Source: JAEUMY01 sp033764435 (lineage in GTDB: Bacteria; Pseudomonadota; Gammaproteobacteria; Burkholderiales; Usitatibacteraceae). Taken from it: 64,000 bases of DNA. The stretch lies in contig JANRIX010000046.1 in the NCBI GenBank assembly GCA_033764435.1, positions 62,001-126,000 on the forward strand, given 5' to 3'. The notes below the pieces were generated by a model that was given only the letters and a program-made list of their open reading frames with translations, was not told where the DNA came from and did no database searches. The position numbers were made by a program, and so were the translations under genes. Every line of letters starts with the position of its first letter. Position 1 is the first letter of the stretch. Shown piece by piece: positions 45,099-53,557 of the stretch.

Positions 45099-45638
45099 TC
45101 AGTCGTCGTCATCCTTGCCCACCAGTTCCGGAAACAGGACTTCGGTGAAGCCAAAGTTGTGCAGATCGCGGATACGCATGGGATAGAGCGTTCCGATCAG
45201 GTGGTCGCATTCATGCTGCACGACACGGGCATGGAAGCCGTCGACCGTGCGCTCGAAACGCTTGCCGTACTGGTCGAAGCCGCTGTAGCGCAGTTTCGCA
45301 TGCCGCGGCACCAGTCAGCGCATGCCCGGGACGGAGAGGCAGCCTTCCCAGCCTTCCTCCATGTCCGCGCCGATGGGCTCCAGCACCGGATTGATGAGCA
45401 CCGTCTCCGGCACCGGCTCGGCGTTCGGGTAGCGCGGATTGTTGCGCACCTCGAATATCACCACCTGCAGCGACACACCAATCTGCGGCGCGGCGATGCC
45501 CGCACCATTGGCGGCGATCATGGTGTCCTTCATGTCGCGCAGCAGCTCATGCAGCTCGGGTGTATCGAATGCCTCGACCGGTACCGCCTTCCGGAACAGG
45601 ACCGGCTCGCCCATTTTCATGATGGGTCGAACCGCCAT
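45099..45638 (-). pseudogene. def: Peptide deformylase interrupted by one in-frame TGA
   Basis: The reading frame encodes a complete peptide deformylase of 179 codons, except that codon 108 is TGA (45317-45315). Before it are GAGIAAPQIGV (motif 1) and EGWEGCLSVPGMR (motif 2 with the metal Cys); after it the same frame continues with LVPRHAKLRY and the HECDH motif 3. In the family a Gly usually follows PGMR, so GGA to TGA is a single-base nonsense change. It would separate the Cys and His metal ligands, giving an inactive enzyme. A sequencing error is possible, and another def gene may exist outside the window. The ATG overlaps the upstream phosphorylase stop (TGATG). Confidence 0.85.
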
Positions 45639-46390
45639 CACAGACCCGCCTTGTTCAACGCAACGGCTTCTTCCAGCACCCGCAGGATCTGGCGCATGCC
45701 GGCATCCAGCACCGCCTGCAAATCGTCGAGCTGGATCGAATCCTTGCTGTCGCCGAGGCCTGCGGCATGATTCACCGACAGCGCCACCGCTGCATAGGGC
45801 AGATCCAGTTCACGGGCCAGCGACGCCTCGGGCATGCCGGTCATGCCGACCATGGTCGCGCCATCACGGCGCAAGCGCGCGATCTCTGCCGCCGTTTCCA
45901 GCCGCGGGCCCTGGGTTGCCGCATACACCCCATGATTGATGAAGGGAATCTTTGCCCGGGTCGCGGCGTCGGCCAGCAGCTTGCGGGTGACCGCGCAGTA
46001 GGGATGGGTGAAGTCGATGTGCTTCACCGGCGCCTCCGGCCCCTCAAAGAACGTGTGCCGACGGCCCCAGGTGTAATCGATGATCTGGTCGGGAATGGCA
46101 ATAACGCCCGGCCCCAGTTCTGGTGCGATGCCGCCGACAGAATTGACCGCGACCACGCGACTGGCGCCCACCTCGCGGATGGCCCAGAGGTTCGCGCGAT
46201 AGTTCACCTCGTGCGGTGCGAGCGTGTGCCCATAGCCGTGACGCGCCAGAAAACAAACTTCAGCGTCGCCCACCTTGCCGAAAGTGAGCGGCCCCGAGGG
46301 CTCGCCGAACGGCGTGCGGACAATTTCGCGACGGGTGATATCGAGGCCGGCTAGGCGGGAGAGGCCAGTGCCTCCGATGATGGCGAGCAT
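45638..46390 (-). CDS. MTA/MTI phosphorylase family (probable S-methyl-5'-thioinosine phosphorylase)
   Basis: A 250-residue purine nucleoside phosphorylase of the MTAP type, cleaving methylthio-nucleosides with phosphate. It has IIGGTGLSRLAGL (phosphate loop), HGYGHTLAPHEVNYRANLWA, VNSVGGI, and GMTGMPEASLARELDLPYA, with SVNHAAG in place of the Asp-based adenine motif. That substitution pattern fits MTI phosphorylase of Pseudomonas, which acts after deamination. The next genes are a phosphoribosyltransferase (hpt) and a deformylase, so salvage of purine and formyl-methionine steps lie together. ATG at 46390. Confidence 0.85.
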   Translation of the reverse strand: MLAIIGGTGLSRLAGLDITRREIVRTPFGEPSGPLTFGKVGDAEVCFLARHGYGHTLAPHEVNYRANLWAIREVGASRVVAVNSVGGIAPELGPGVIAIPDQIIDYTWGRRHTFFEGPEAPVKHIDFTHPYCAVTRKLLADAATRAKIPFINHGVYAATQGPRLETAAEIARLRRDGATMVGMTGMPEASLARELDLPYAAVALSVNHAAGLGDSKDSIQLDDLQAVLDAGMRQILRVLEEAVALNKAGL

Positions 46391-46477
46391 GCGGTATCCA
46401 GAAACTCGAAATGGAAAGATGCGAATTGTGCATCAAGCCGCGCATCGGGGCCCGCCAGGCCGCATGCCGGCACCGCT

Positions 46478-48265
46478 TCAACCGCGAAACACCAGATTGC
46501 GCCCCTTCTCCTTGGCGCGGTACATGGCCGCGTCCGCGCGCTTGATGAGAATTTCCGCGCTCTCCTCGCCGTTCCACACTGCCACACCGGCACTGAAGGT
46601 GATAAGCAGGCGCTGATCATCGTGCATGAACAGTTCACGGGTGAGCTCGCGCTGCAGACGAATCATCACCGCTTCGGCATCATCCAATCCCGTGTCCGGC
46701 ATAACGATGGCGAACTCCTCCCCGCCGAAGCGGGCCACGCGGTCCGTTTCGCGAAGCACCTTTCCAGCCATGCCGACCAGGTAGCGCAACGCCATGTCTC
46801 CCGCGACGTGGCCATGGCGATCATTGAGACGCTTGAAGTGATCGAGATCGATCAACGACACCGCGAGCGGTGTGCCGTGGCGCCGCGCGCGACGCAATTC
46901 GTTGTCCAGCACCGCATCGAGGCCGCGGCGGTTGAGCGAGCCGGTCAGATAGTCATGCAGCGCGGAGGTGCTGAGCGAGTTCATTTCCGAGGTGAGGCGG
47001 GTCACCTCGTTCTGTGCGCGTTGCGCCTCGTCACGTGCGGCCTGCAGCGCCTGCGCCGTGCGATTGACCCGTGATTGCATGCCTGCGGTCTCAGTCACCA
47101 GTTCGCGTACCAGTTTGCCGAGATCGGCAACGCTGCCAGTTGTCTCGAGCCGCGCTGCATACGCCGCCAGTCGCTGGTCAAATCCACTCACATCGCCAGT
47201 AGTCTCGCCCAGCATGCCCATGAAGCGGACAACCATGTCCTGAAAGGCACGCTTGGACTCGTCCAATGCACGCCGGAGTTGGGCCTGCTGCGCGACAAGG
47301 CGATCAACCACGCGTTCAACATCATCCAGCGCCGCGTTCTCAAGCGGCGCGGAAAGCAGCTCGGACAGCATGATGGTCTGGCCGCGGAACCACGCAGGCT
47401 CGTCCACCAGATCACCCAGGTTGGCGATTACCAGCCGGATCAGTGCCACCAGCCGATCGCGGGCGTGACGCGTGTCTCGGGCATCCTGTTCGATGTCGCG
47501 CGCCAGCCCCTGCAGCGACTGCAGGACCTCGCGCCAGTCATCGCCAAGTCGGGCGCGTCCGGCCATGTCCGCCAGCTTCCGCACCTGTTCATAGCGCTGC
47601 GGCTGGTCACACACCACGGGCAGCAACGCCTGATCCAGAAGCATGCACACGGCGCGCTGCATCAGCACCGCGACATTCACGCCATCTTGCTGCGCCGCTG
47701 GCGACAGCGGCAGGACATTTGTTCGAGCGGACGCTGTCGACGGGCCGGATGAGCCATCAGCAAGCGCCGTCTCCCGCCAGGCGGTCAGCAGGGCGACGAG
47801 CCGGATGCGCAACTCCTCGGGCTCTTCCGCGTAGCGCGTGGCGGCGGCTTCCAGATCGCGACGCTGTTCTCGCGACATGCCAGGCGAGCCCGAGGCGAGG
47901 CGAATGAGATCAATGATGACGCTGCGCCAGTTGCCGCCAGTGCCTTCCTCGCCGAGCAGTGTGAGTAGCCGCCCACGCAGTTCGCTGTCCGAGGCATCCA
48001 TGCGAAACTGGGCAACCGCTTCGGCGGCACGCAGGAACCGCGGGCGACCCCGCGCGCGCTCCCGCAGCAGGCCGACCAGCAGGTCGCGCAGCGGATCGTC
48101 GTTGGCCGCTGGCTGGCCCGATGCCTGACCTGCGATCAGGTGGTACACACGGCGATAGTTCTCCGGCGTCGGCGCGACCTTTTCCTGTGCGAGCCGCTTC
48201 AACGACAAGCGTGCGAGCTGCGTCGCATTGGCGGTGGAATCGATGGAAGAGCCGGGGGTAGCCAT
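46478..48265 (-). CDS. Diguanylate cyclase (GGDEF) with long N-terminal sensor region
   Basis: A 595-residue protein. The C-terminal 160 residues form a GGDEF domain with DYLTGSLNRRGLD, SLIDLDHFKRLNDRHGH and the active-site motif FGGEEF, predicting synthesis of c-di-GMP. The upstream 400 residues are helical, with coiled-coil character (residues 330-430), and have no membrane segment, so a cytoplasmic sensor or partner-binding region is likely. No inhibitory RxxD site is obvious. The start at 48265 (MATPGSSID) is uncertain because no clear ribosome site is visible; 48313 is the alternative. Confidence 0.88.
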   Translation of the reverse strand: MATPGSSIDSTANATQLARLSLKRLAQEKVAPTPENYRRVYHLIAGQASGQPAANDDPLRDLLVGLLRERARGRPRFLRAAEAVAQFRMDASDSELRGRLLTLLGEEGTGGNWRSVIIDLIRLASGSPGMSREQRRDLEAAATRYAEEPEELRIRLVALLTAWRETALADGSSGPSTASARTNVLPLSPAAQQDGVNVAVLMQRAVCMLLDQALLPVVCDQPQRYEQVRKLADMAGRARLGDDWREVLQSLQGLARDIEQDARDTRHARDRLVALIRLVIANLGDLVDEPAWFRGQTIMLSELLSAPLENAALDDVERVVDRLVAQQAQLRRALDESKRAFQDMVVRFMGMLGETTGDVSGFDQRLAAYAARLETTGSVADLGKLVRELVTETAGMQSRVNRTAQALQAARDEAQRAQNEVTRLTSEMNSLSTSALHDYLTGSLNRRGLDAVLDNELRRARRHGTPLAVSLIDLDHFKRLNDRHGHVAGDMALRYLVGMAGKVLRETDRVARFGGEEFAIVMPDTGLDDAEAVMIRLQRELTRELFMHDDQRLLITFSAGVAVWNGEESAEILIKRADAAMYRAKEKGRNLVFRG

Positions 48266-48382
48266 GACTGCAAGGTACTGTGCGCGGGCGTCGCCGTGAA
48301 GAATTTCCGCCATGAAGGCGGTACCTGCGAGACATCGGCATGACACCGCATTTCTTTAGCCGGCGCATCGCCGGCAGCGCGG

Positions 48383-48937
48383 CTAGGACTCCCGCAACGC
48401 CCTGATTTCAGGGAGATTTCTCCAAGCACCGTGCACATCCATGCCGAACCCGAAGACGAAGCGGTTGGGCAGCGACAAGCCGACATAATCAGCCGCGATC
48501 GGTTTGGGCTTGGCGATGGACTTGTCGGAAAACACCGCAGTCGCAACCGATGCCGCGCCCTGCTCGCGGATCAGCGCGCAGATGGCGGCAAGCGTGATGC
48601 CCTCATCCAGAATGTCATCGACCACGATGACGTCGCGGTCGCGGATATTCGAACGCGGCGCCACACGCCATTTCAGCTCCCGCCCGGTGATCTCGTCCCC
48701 ATAGCGCGATGCGGCGATGAAATCGAAATCGAGCGGAAAGCTGAGCCGGGGCAGCAATTGTCCAGTGAACACGACCGCGCCGCCCATCACCGACAACACC
48801 AGCGGATGGCGGGTCGCGTAGGCCTGATTCAGGCCATCGGCCACGCGCTGCACGGCGGCCGTCACCTGGGCCGCATCAAATATCAGGTCCGACTCCGCGA
48901 ATATTCGCAGGGCGTCGGCACGGTTCAGCGCACTCAT
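48383..48937 (-). CDS. hpt: Hypoxanthine-guanine phosphoribosyltransferase
   Basis: A 184-residue purine salvage enzyme. The PRPP-binding motif VIVVDDILDEGITL lies near residues 102-115, and the substrate loop DKSIAKPKPIAADYVGLSLPN follows. It converts hypoxanthine (the product of the nearby thioinosine phosphorylase) and guanine to nucleotides. A palindrome copy near the N-terminus is read as RIFA, in an amphipathic helix before the first strand, and a near-copy (GCGGATATTCGA) lies just before the PRPP motif. It is separated from galU by seven bases. Confidence 0.9.
   Translation of the reverse strand: MSALNRADALRIFAESDLIFDAAQVTAAVQRVADGLNQAYATRHPLVLSVMGGAVVFTGQLLPRLSFPLDFDFIAASRYGDEITGRELKWRVAPRSNIRDRDVIVVDDILDEGITLAAICALIREQGAASVATAVFSDKSIAKPKPIAADYVGLSLPNRFVFGFGMDVHGAWRNLPEIRALRES
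48641..48652. repeat. Two-mismatch copy of the 12-bp palindrome
   Basis: GCGGATATTCGA inside hpt, read as NIR; ten of twelve bases match. Confidence 0.4.
48897..48908. repeat. 12-bp palindrome, copy 21
   Basis: Perfect copy near the 5' end of hpt, read as RIFA. Confidence 0.92.
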
Positions 48938-48944
48938 TGTCGCC

Positions 48945-49835
48945 TCACTTTCGCGTCTTGGCCGCCGGAGCGATGCCGCGCGCGAGGAATGCGGAGAACT
49001 CGGCGCCGACTTCCGGATGCTTCATGCCATAGGCCAGTGTGGCCTTGAGGTAGCCCAGCTTGCTGCCGCAGTCGTAGCGCGTGCCCTCGAACTCGTAGGC
49101 GTAGATCGTCTCCTCCTCCAGCAACGCTGCAATGCCATCGGTGAGCTGGATCTCCTTGCCGACCCCGGCCGAGAGCTTCTCCAGGTGCGCGAATATTCGC
49201 GGCGTGAGAATGTAGCGGCCGACCACACCGAGTGTCGAAGGCGCCTTCTCGGGTTTCGGCTTTTCCACGATGCCGGAAATCTCGGACAGCCGCGCGGCGA
49301 TGGGCGCCGCCGAGACGATGCCGTATTGAGAGGTTTCCTCGCGCCTCACGTTCTGCACACCGAGGATGGATGACTTCCGCTTCTCGTAGAGCTTCACCAT
49401 CTGCTGCATCACCGGGGTCTTCGCATCGACAAGGTCGTCCGCCAGAATGACAGCGAACGGTTCGTCGCCAACCAGATGCCGTGCACACAGCACCGCGTGG
49501 CCCAGCCCCAGCGCTTCGGCCTGACGCACATATACATACTGCACGCCGGCGGGGAGCATATCCCGCACCTCCGCCAGCAGCTTGTGCTTGCCCTTGGCGG
49601 AGAGCTCGGCTTCGAGCTCGTATGCCTTGTCGAAATGATCCTCGATGGTCCGCTTGCCTCGACCGGTGACGAAAATCATCTCGGTGATGCCGGCCGCCGC
49701 AGCCTCCTCGACCGCGTATTGGATCAGCGGCTTGTCCACGATTGGCAACATTTCCTTGGGGCTCGCCTTGGTGGCGGGCAGGAAACGCGTGCCGAGACCG
49801 GCGACAGGGAAGACGGCTTTGGTGACTTTTTTCAT
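48945..49835 (-). CDS. galU: UTP--glucose-1-phosphate uridylyltransferase
   Basis: A 296-residue nucleotidyltransferase making UDP-glucose. AVFPVAGLGTRFLPATKASP is the signature N-terminus, with EMLPIVDKPLIQYAVEEA next and VEKPKPEKAPS near 205. ATG at 49835 is chosen at the conserved start. A palindrome copy is read as RIFA in the segment before the C-terminal helices. The 3' end lies seven bases before hpt. Confidence 0.96.
   Translation of the reverse strand: MKKVTKAVFPVAGLGTRFLPATKASPKEMLPIVDKPLIQYAVEEAAAAGITEMIFVTGRGKRTIEDHFDKAYELEAELSAKGKHKLLAEVRDMLPAGVQYVYVRQAEALGLGHAVLCARHLVGDEPFAVILADDLVDAKTPVMQQMVKLYEKRKSSILGVQNVRREETSQYGIVSAAPIAARLSEISGIVEKPKPEKAPSTLGVVGRYILTPRIFAHLEKLSAGVGKEIQLTDGIAALLEEETIYAYEFEGTRYDCGSKLGYLKATLAYGMKHPEVGAEFSAFLARGIAPAAKTRK
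49189..49200. repeat. 12-bp palindrome, copy 22
   Basis: Perfect copy in galU, read as RIFA, 292 bases from copy 21; CGCGAATATTCGCG form. Confidence 0.92.
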
Positions 49836-49852
49836 GTGTGTGACCGTGAAGT

Positions 49853-51871
49853 TCAATTCGCGTGCAAGTTTCGCAGAAATTCGGACTCGTCCCAAACCGT
49901 GACGCCGAGTTCCTGCGCCTTCTCCAGCTTGCTGCCTGCCTCGACGCCTGCAATGACCAGATCGGTTTTCTTCGACACGCTGCCGGTCACCTTGCCACCC
50001 AGCGCCTCGATCTTCGCCTTGGCATCATCGCGGGACATCGCGGAGAGCGTGCCGGTCAACACCACAGTCTTGCCGGCGAACGGGCCGCTGGTGGGCTTGG
50101 CTGCGGGCGGGCCTTCCGTCCAGGTCACGCCACAGGCGCGCAACTGCTCCACCACTTCGCGGTTGTGCGGCTCGGCGAAGAAGCGATAGATCGACTCGGC
50201 AACCACCGGCCCGACATCGGGCACTTCAAGCAACGCCGCCTGGTCCGCCGCCATGATCGCGTCGATCGATCCGAAGTGGTTGGCGAGATCGCGCGCAGTC
50301 GCTTCACCGACATGACGAATGCCCAGACCGAAGATGAAGCGCGCCAGCGTGGTGTGCTTGCTCTTCTCGATGGCGGCGAGCAGATTGCTCGCGGACTTCT
50401 CGGCCATGCGTTCCAGGTTGGCCAGCGCGGTGAGGCCGAGGCGATAGATGTCGGCAGGCGTGCGGACCAGATTGGCGTCGACCAGCTGCTCAACCAGCTT
50501 GTCGCCCAGCCCCTCGATGTCGACGGCCCTGCGCTGCGCGAAATGGAGCAGCGCCTGCTTGCGCTGTGCGGGGCAGAACAGGCCGCCGGTGCAACGCGCC
50601 ACGGTCTCGCCTTCGAGGCGCACAATCGCGGAGCCGCACTCCGGACAGTGCACGGGCATCACGAACTCGCGAATATTCGCAGGACGTTTCGCGTAGATGA
50701 CCGCGGCGACCTCCGGAATCACGTCACCTGCGCGGCGCACGACGACCGTGTCGCCAATCTTGAGATCCTTGCGGCGAATCTCGTCTTCGTTGTGCAGGGT
50801 CGCGTTCGACACCGTGGTGCCGCCGACGAATACCGGCTTCAATCTTGCGACCGGCGTGATGGCACCGGTTCGCCCCACCTGCACGTCGATGTCGAGGAGT
50901 TCTGTGGATGCTTCCTCGGCCGGAAACTTGTGGGCCACCGCGAAGCGCGGGGCGCGCGACACGAAACCCAACTGCTGCTGTTGATCGAAGCGGTTGACCT
51001 TGTAGACGACCCCGTCGATCTCGAAGGGCAGCTCGGAACGGACGGCGCCAATGCGCCGGTAATAGTCGAGCAGCCCGGCCACGCCTTGCACGACTGCGCG
51101 ATCCTTGCTCACCGGGAAGCGCCACGCGGCGAGTTGATCCATCAGCGCGCCGTGGGTGTCGGGCAGCGTCACGCCCTCGACAGCGCCGATGCCGTACGCG
51201 AAGAACGAGAGCGGCCGCTCTGCCGTCATTTTCGGATCAAGCTGGCGCAAGGCACCCGCCGACGCGTTGCGCGGATTGACGAAGAGCTTCTCGCCCCTGG
51301 CTGCCTGGCGTTCGTTCAATGCTGCGAAATCCTTCTTGAACATCAGCACCTCACCGCGAACTTCCAGCAGCGGCGCGTCGATGGCAAGGCGCAGAGGAAC
51401 GGATCGAATGGTGCGAATATTCGCAGTGACATCCTCGCCCACCGCGCCGTCCCCGCGCGTGGCGCCCTGCACGAACACACCCTTCTCATACGTCAGCGTG
51501 ATGGCGAGGCCATCGAACTTGGGCTCGCAGGCGTACTCGACTTCATCCACGCCCAGCCCTTCACGGCAGCGACGATCAAAGCCGCCTGCGTCCTCGTCGT
51601 CGAACGCGTTGGCCAGCGAGAGCATGGGCAGGCGGTGAGTGACCTCGGCCAGTTCGGTCGCGGGCTTCGCGCCCACTCGCTGCGTGGGTGAATCGACGGA
51701 GAGCAGTTCAGGATGCGCCGTTTCCAGCGCGACGAGCTCATGGAAGAGCTTGTCGTACTCCGCGTCAGTGATGACCGGATCGTCCAGCACGTGATAGCGG
51801 TAGTTGTGTTCTACCAGCTCGCGCCGGAGCGTGGCGGCGCGCGCTGCCGCCGCCTCGGGTATTGCCGTCAT
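49853..51871 (-). CDS. ligA: NAD-dependent DNA ligase
   Basis: A 672-residue ligase essential for replication. The adenylated lysine lies in CEPKFDGLAITLTYEKG near residue 118, GATRGDGAVGEDVTANI follows, a four-Cys zinc motif (CPECG, CTGGLFCP) is near residue 410, helix-hairpin-helix repeats lie at 450-570, and a BRCT domain closes the chain (FAGKTVVLTGTLSAMSRDDA). Two palindrome copies lie inside, both read as ANIR; one of them forms part of the normally conserved VTANIRTI segment, where the codon choice is what creates the motif. The start overlaps the neighbouring stop by one base (TGATG). Confidence 0.97.
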   Translation of the reverse strand: MTAIPEAAAARAATLRRELVEHNYRYHVLDDPVITDAEYDKLFHELVALETAHPELLSVDSPTQRVGAKPATELAEVTHRLPMLSLANAFDDEDAGGFDRRCREGLGVDEVEYACEPKFDGLAITLTYEKGVFVQGATRGDGAVGEDVTANIRTIRSVPLRLAIDAPLLEVRGEVLMFKKDFAALNERQAARGEKLFVNPRNASAGALRQLDPKMTAERPLSFFAYGIGAVEGVTLPDTHGALMDQLAAWRFPVSKDRAVVQGVAGLLDYYRRIGAVRSELPFEIDGVVYKVNRFDQQQQLGFVSRAPRFAVAHKFPAEEASTELLDIDVQVGRTGAITPVARLKPVFVGGTTVSNATLHNEDEIRRKDLKIGDTVVVRRAGDVIPEVAAVIYAKRPANIREFVMPVHCPECGSAIVRLEGETVARCTGGLFCPAQRKQALLHFAQRRAVDIEGLGDKLVEQLVDANLVRTPADIYRLGLTALANLERMAEKSASNLLAAIEKSKHTTLARFIFGLGIRHVGEATARDLANHFGSIDAIMAADQAALLEVPDVGPVVAESIYRFFAEPHNREVVEQLRACGVTWTEGPPAAKPTSGPFAGKTVVLTGTLSAMSRDDAKAKIEALGGKVTGSVSKKTDLVIAGVEAGSKLEKAQELGVTVWDESEFLRNLHAN
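50669..50680. repeat. 12-bp palindrome, copy 23
   Basis: Perfect copy in ligA, read as ANIR, just before the zinc motif. Confidence 0.92.
51413..51424. repeat. 12-bp palindrome, copy 24
   Basis: Perfect copy in ligA, read as ANIR in the adenylation domain; 14-bp form. Confidence 0.92.
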
Positions 51872-52275
51872 CAGGCTGCCTTGCGGTCCACGTCAAACCA
51901 GAACGCGGGACGCGGTTGCCCGGTCGCGTCCAGCCAGCGGGCAAAATCATCGCGATGCACGAACTCGACATCCAGCACCTCTCGCGATGGTGCCGCGCCC
52001 TGGCGCACGACGGCCAGCAAATGCTCCAGCGCCTCGATGCGCAGGACGATGGGCGGCTGGTCCGGCAGCGCCGAGTAGCCGACATAGGGCGAGCCGGTGA
52101 GCGAGCGATCGGCCTTCATCCAGCGCGGATCGGTGCTCTGCACGCGCAGTCCGTCGATGATGACGCCGCGCGCCAGCGCCCGGGCGATCACCTCATCCGC
52201 CTGAACCGTCTCACGCGCCCACTGCACCACAACGTCCCAGAACTTGTAGGTTTCCACGAGATGGCCCGGATTCAT
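51871..52275 (-). CDS. Hypothetical protein between zipA and ligA
   Basis: A 134-residue soluble protein. I recognise no family. It is hydrophilic with a helical N-terminus (MNPGHLVETYKFWDVVVQWARETV), a central IVLRIEALEHLLAVVRQG, and an aromatic C-terminus RPAFWFDVDRKAA. The tight packing with ligA (TGATG overlap) and 13-base gap to zipA suggests a shared transcript. ATG at 52275 is preceded by no convincing ribosome site. Confidence 0.6.
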   Translation of the reverse strand: MNPGHLVETYKFWDVVVQWARETVQADEVIARALARGVIIDGLRVQSTDPRWMKADRSLTGSPYVGYSALPDQPPIVLRIEALEHLLAVVRQGAAPSREVLDVEFVHRDDFARWLDATGQPRPAFWFDVDRKAA

Positions 52276-52288
52276 GATCACACCGCCT

Positions 52289-53383
52289 TTATCGATACAG
52301 CCGCTTGGCGGCCGGGCTGCCCGGTGGCACACCGAAGTGTTCCATCTGCGCCGCAATGCCGCGAATGGCCTGACGAATCGCCTCTATGCCGTGGGCATTC
52401 AATGGCCTGCGATTGTCATCGACCAGTTCACCGCCCAACGTCTCCGACAAATGCCGCGCCAGCACCAGCGCACGCTCCAGCGCCAGCATGCCGTTGTGGC
52501 AATGCGGGACGTCCAGCGCGAGGCTCAGACCGGTGAGGTAGCCCGTCTTGTTGATGGCCGGCGGTTCGGTGGGCTCCATGTTGCGCACGGTGAAAAGCGT
52601 GTGGCCTTCTTCATCCGCCAGCGCATATTCGCCGGCCGGCAGCACCACCAGACCGGCAGCTTCGAGCAGACCCCGCACTTTGGTCGGTGCGAAGGTGACG
52701 CCATTTCTGCCCACCAGGCTGATGGCGATTTCGATGTCGGTATCCGCGCAGAATGCGTCGACGGCCTGGGCGCGCTCCAGCGCCTCGTCGACATCTTCGC
52801 GCTGCGACACAGCGGAAATCTCATGCGCCAGCTCCTCGGCGAGCAGCATGAATTCGCTGATCTTCTCCTTGGGCGTCGGGCCGCTGCGGTCCGCCAGCTG
52901 CAGGCCAACACGAATCTCCTTCAGCCCGATCGTGCCGTCGGCGATGGCCACGTCGAGCGGCTCCCACAAGCCTTGCACCAGCGCCTCCCAGTGCACCACG
53001 CGGTCCAGCTTCTGCGAGCTCAGCACAAACCCGGTCAGCTTTTCGGTGGGCACCGGGGCTTCAGCGAGGATCACCGCCACGCTGTCGATCTTGGGATTGA
53101 TTCCCTGCGCGGGCTGATGCTGGCGCGGTGCGAGCGAGCCCACCGCCTCGGGCGCGGGAATGATGATGTCGTCGTCAGGCAGCGGCAGCTCGCCCAGCGT
53201 GGGCTCCAGGCGGGCGGGCTTGGTCGCATCCGCGCTGTCGAACAACACGTCGGGATGGTCCGCCTTGAACGCGCGTTCGGCAGCGCGCGCGTGGCGCCGC
53301 TCCTGCCACCAGTTGAAGATGAGGATGGCGACGATGAGCGCCGCCGCGGCGCCCAGCAGGGCCAGGGTGAAATCGTTGATCAC
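52289..53383 (-). CDS. zipA: ZipA-like cell division protein
   Basis: A 364-residue protein with an N-terminal membrane helix (TLALLGAAAALIVAILIFNWW, residues 5-25), a variable linker (30-100), and a C-terminal FtsZ-binding domain (from about 215: VTFAPTKVRGLLEAAGLVVLP, LSLALDVPHCHNGMLALERAL). In betaproteobacteria ZipA-type proteins lie between smc and ligA, as here. It tethers FtsZ to the inner membrane. The start codon is GTG at 53383. An 11-of-12 palindrome (GCGCATATTCGC) is inside. Confidence 0.88.
   Translation of the reverse strand: MINDFTLALLGAAAALIVAILIFNWWQERRHARAAERAFKADHPDVLFDSADATKPARLEPTLGELPLPDDDIIIPAPEAVGSLAPRQHQPAQGINPKIDSVAVILAEAPVPTEKLTGFVLSSQKLDRVVHWEALVQGLWEPLDVAIADGTIGLKEIRVGLQLADRSGPTPKEKISEFMLLAEELAHEISAVSQREDVDEALERAQAVDAFCADTDIEIAISLVGRNGVTFAPTKVRGLLEAAGLVVLPAGEYALADEEGHTLFTVRNMEPTEPPAINKTGYLTGLSLALDVPHCHNGMLALERALVLARHLSETLGGELVDDNRRPLNAHGIEAIRQAIRGIAAQMEHFGVPPGSPAAKRLYR
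52621..52632. repeat. One-mismatch copy of the 12-bp palindrome
   Basis: GCGCATATTCGC inside zipA (read as EYA) matches at eleven of twelve bases. Confidence 0.5.
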
Positions 53384-53433
53384 GAACCACCCCGCTTCGC
53401 GTCGCGGGGTTGCTCGGGTGAACGCAGGAGCAT

Positions 53434-53445
53434 GCGAATATTCAT
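53434..53445. repeat. Two-mismatch copy of the 12-bp palindrome
   Basis: GCGAATATTCAT in the smc-zipA spacer, with TG before it as in many full copies. Confidence 0.5.
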
Positions 53446-53557
53446 TTCAGCTTTCACGGGCTGGAAACTGACGTGGGTTGAGAGATCCGCAACACAATTT
53501 TGCCGCATAACCGGGATCCGCAGCGTTCAGCCACAGCGATCCCGGTGCCCTGCGTGG

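Noticed and set aside
45315..45317. TGA in def as a selenocysteine codon
   Set aside because: The residue expected here is Gly, not Cys, and the metal Cys is elsewhere (GCLS). No selenocysteine insertion hairpin was recognised.
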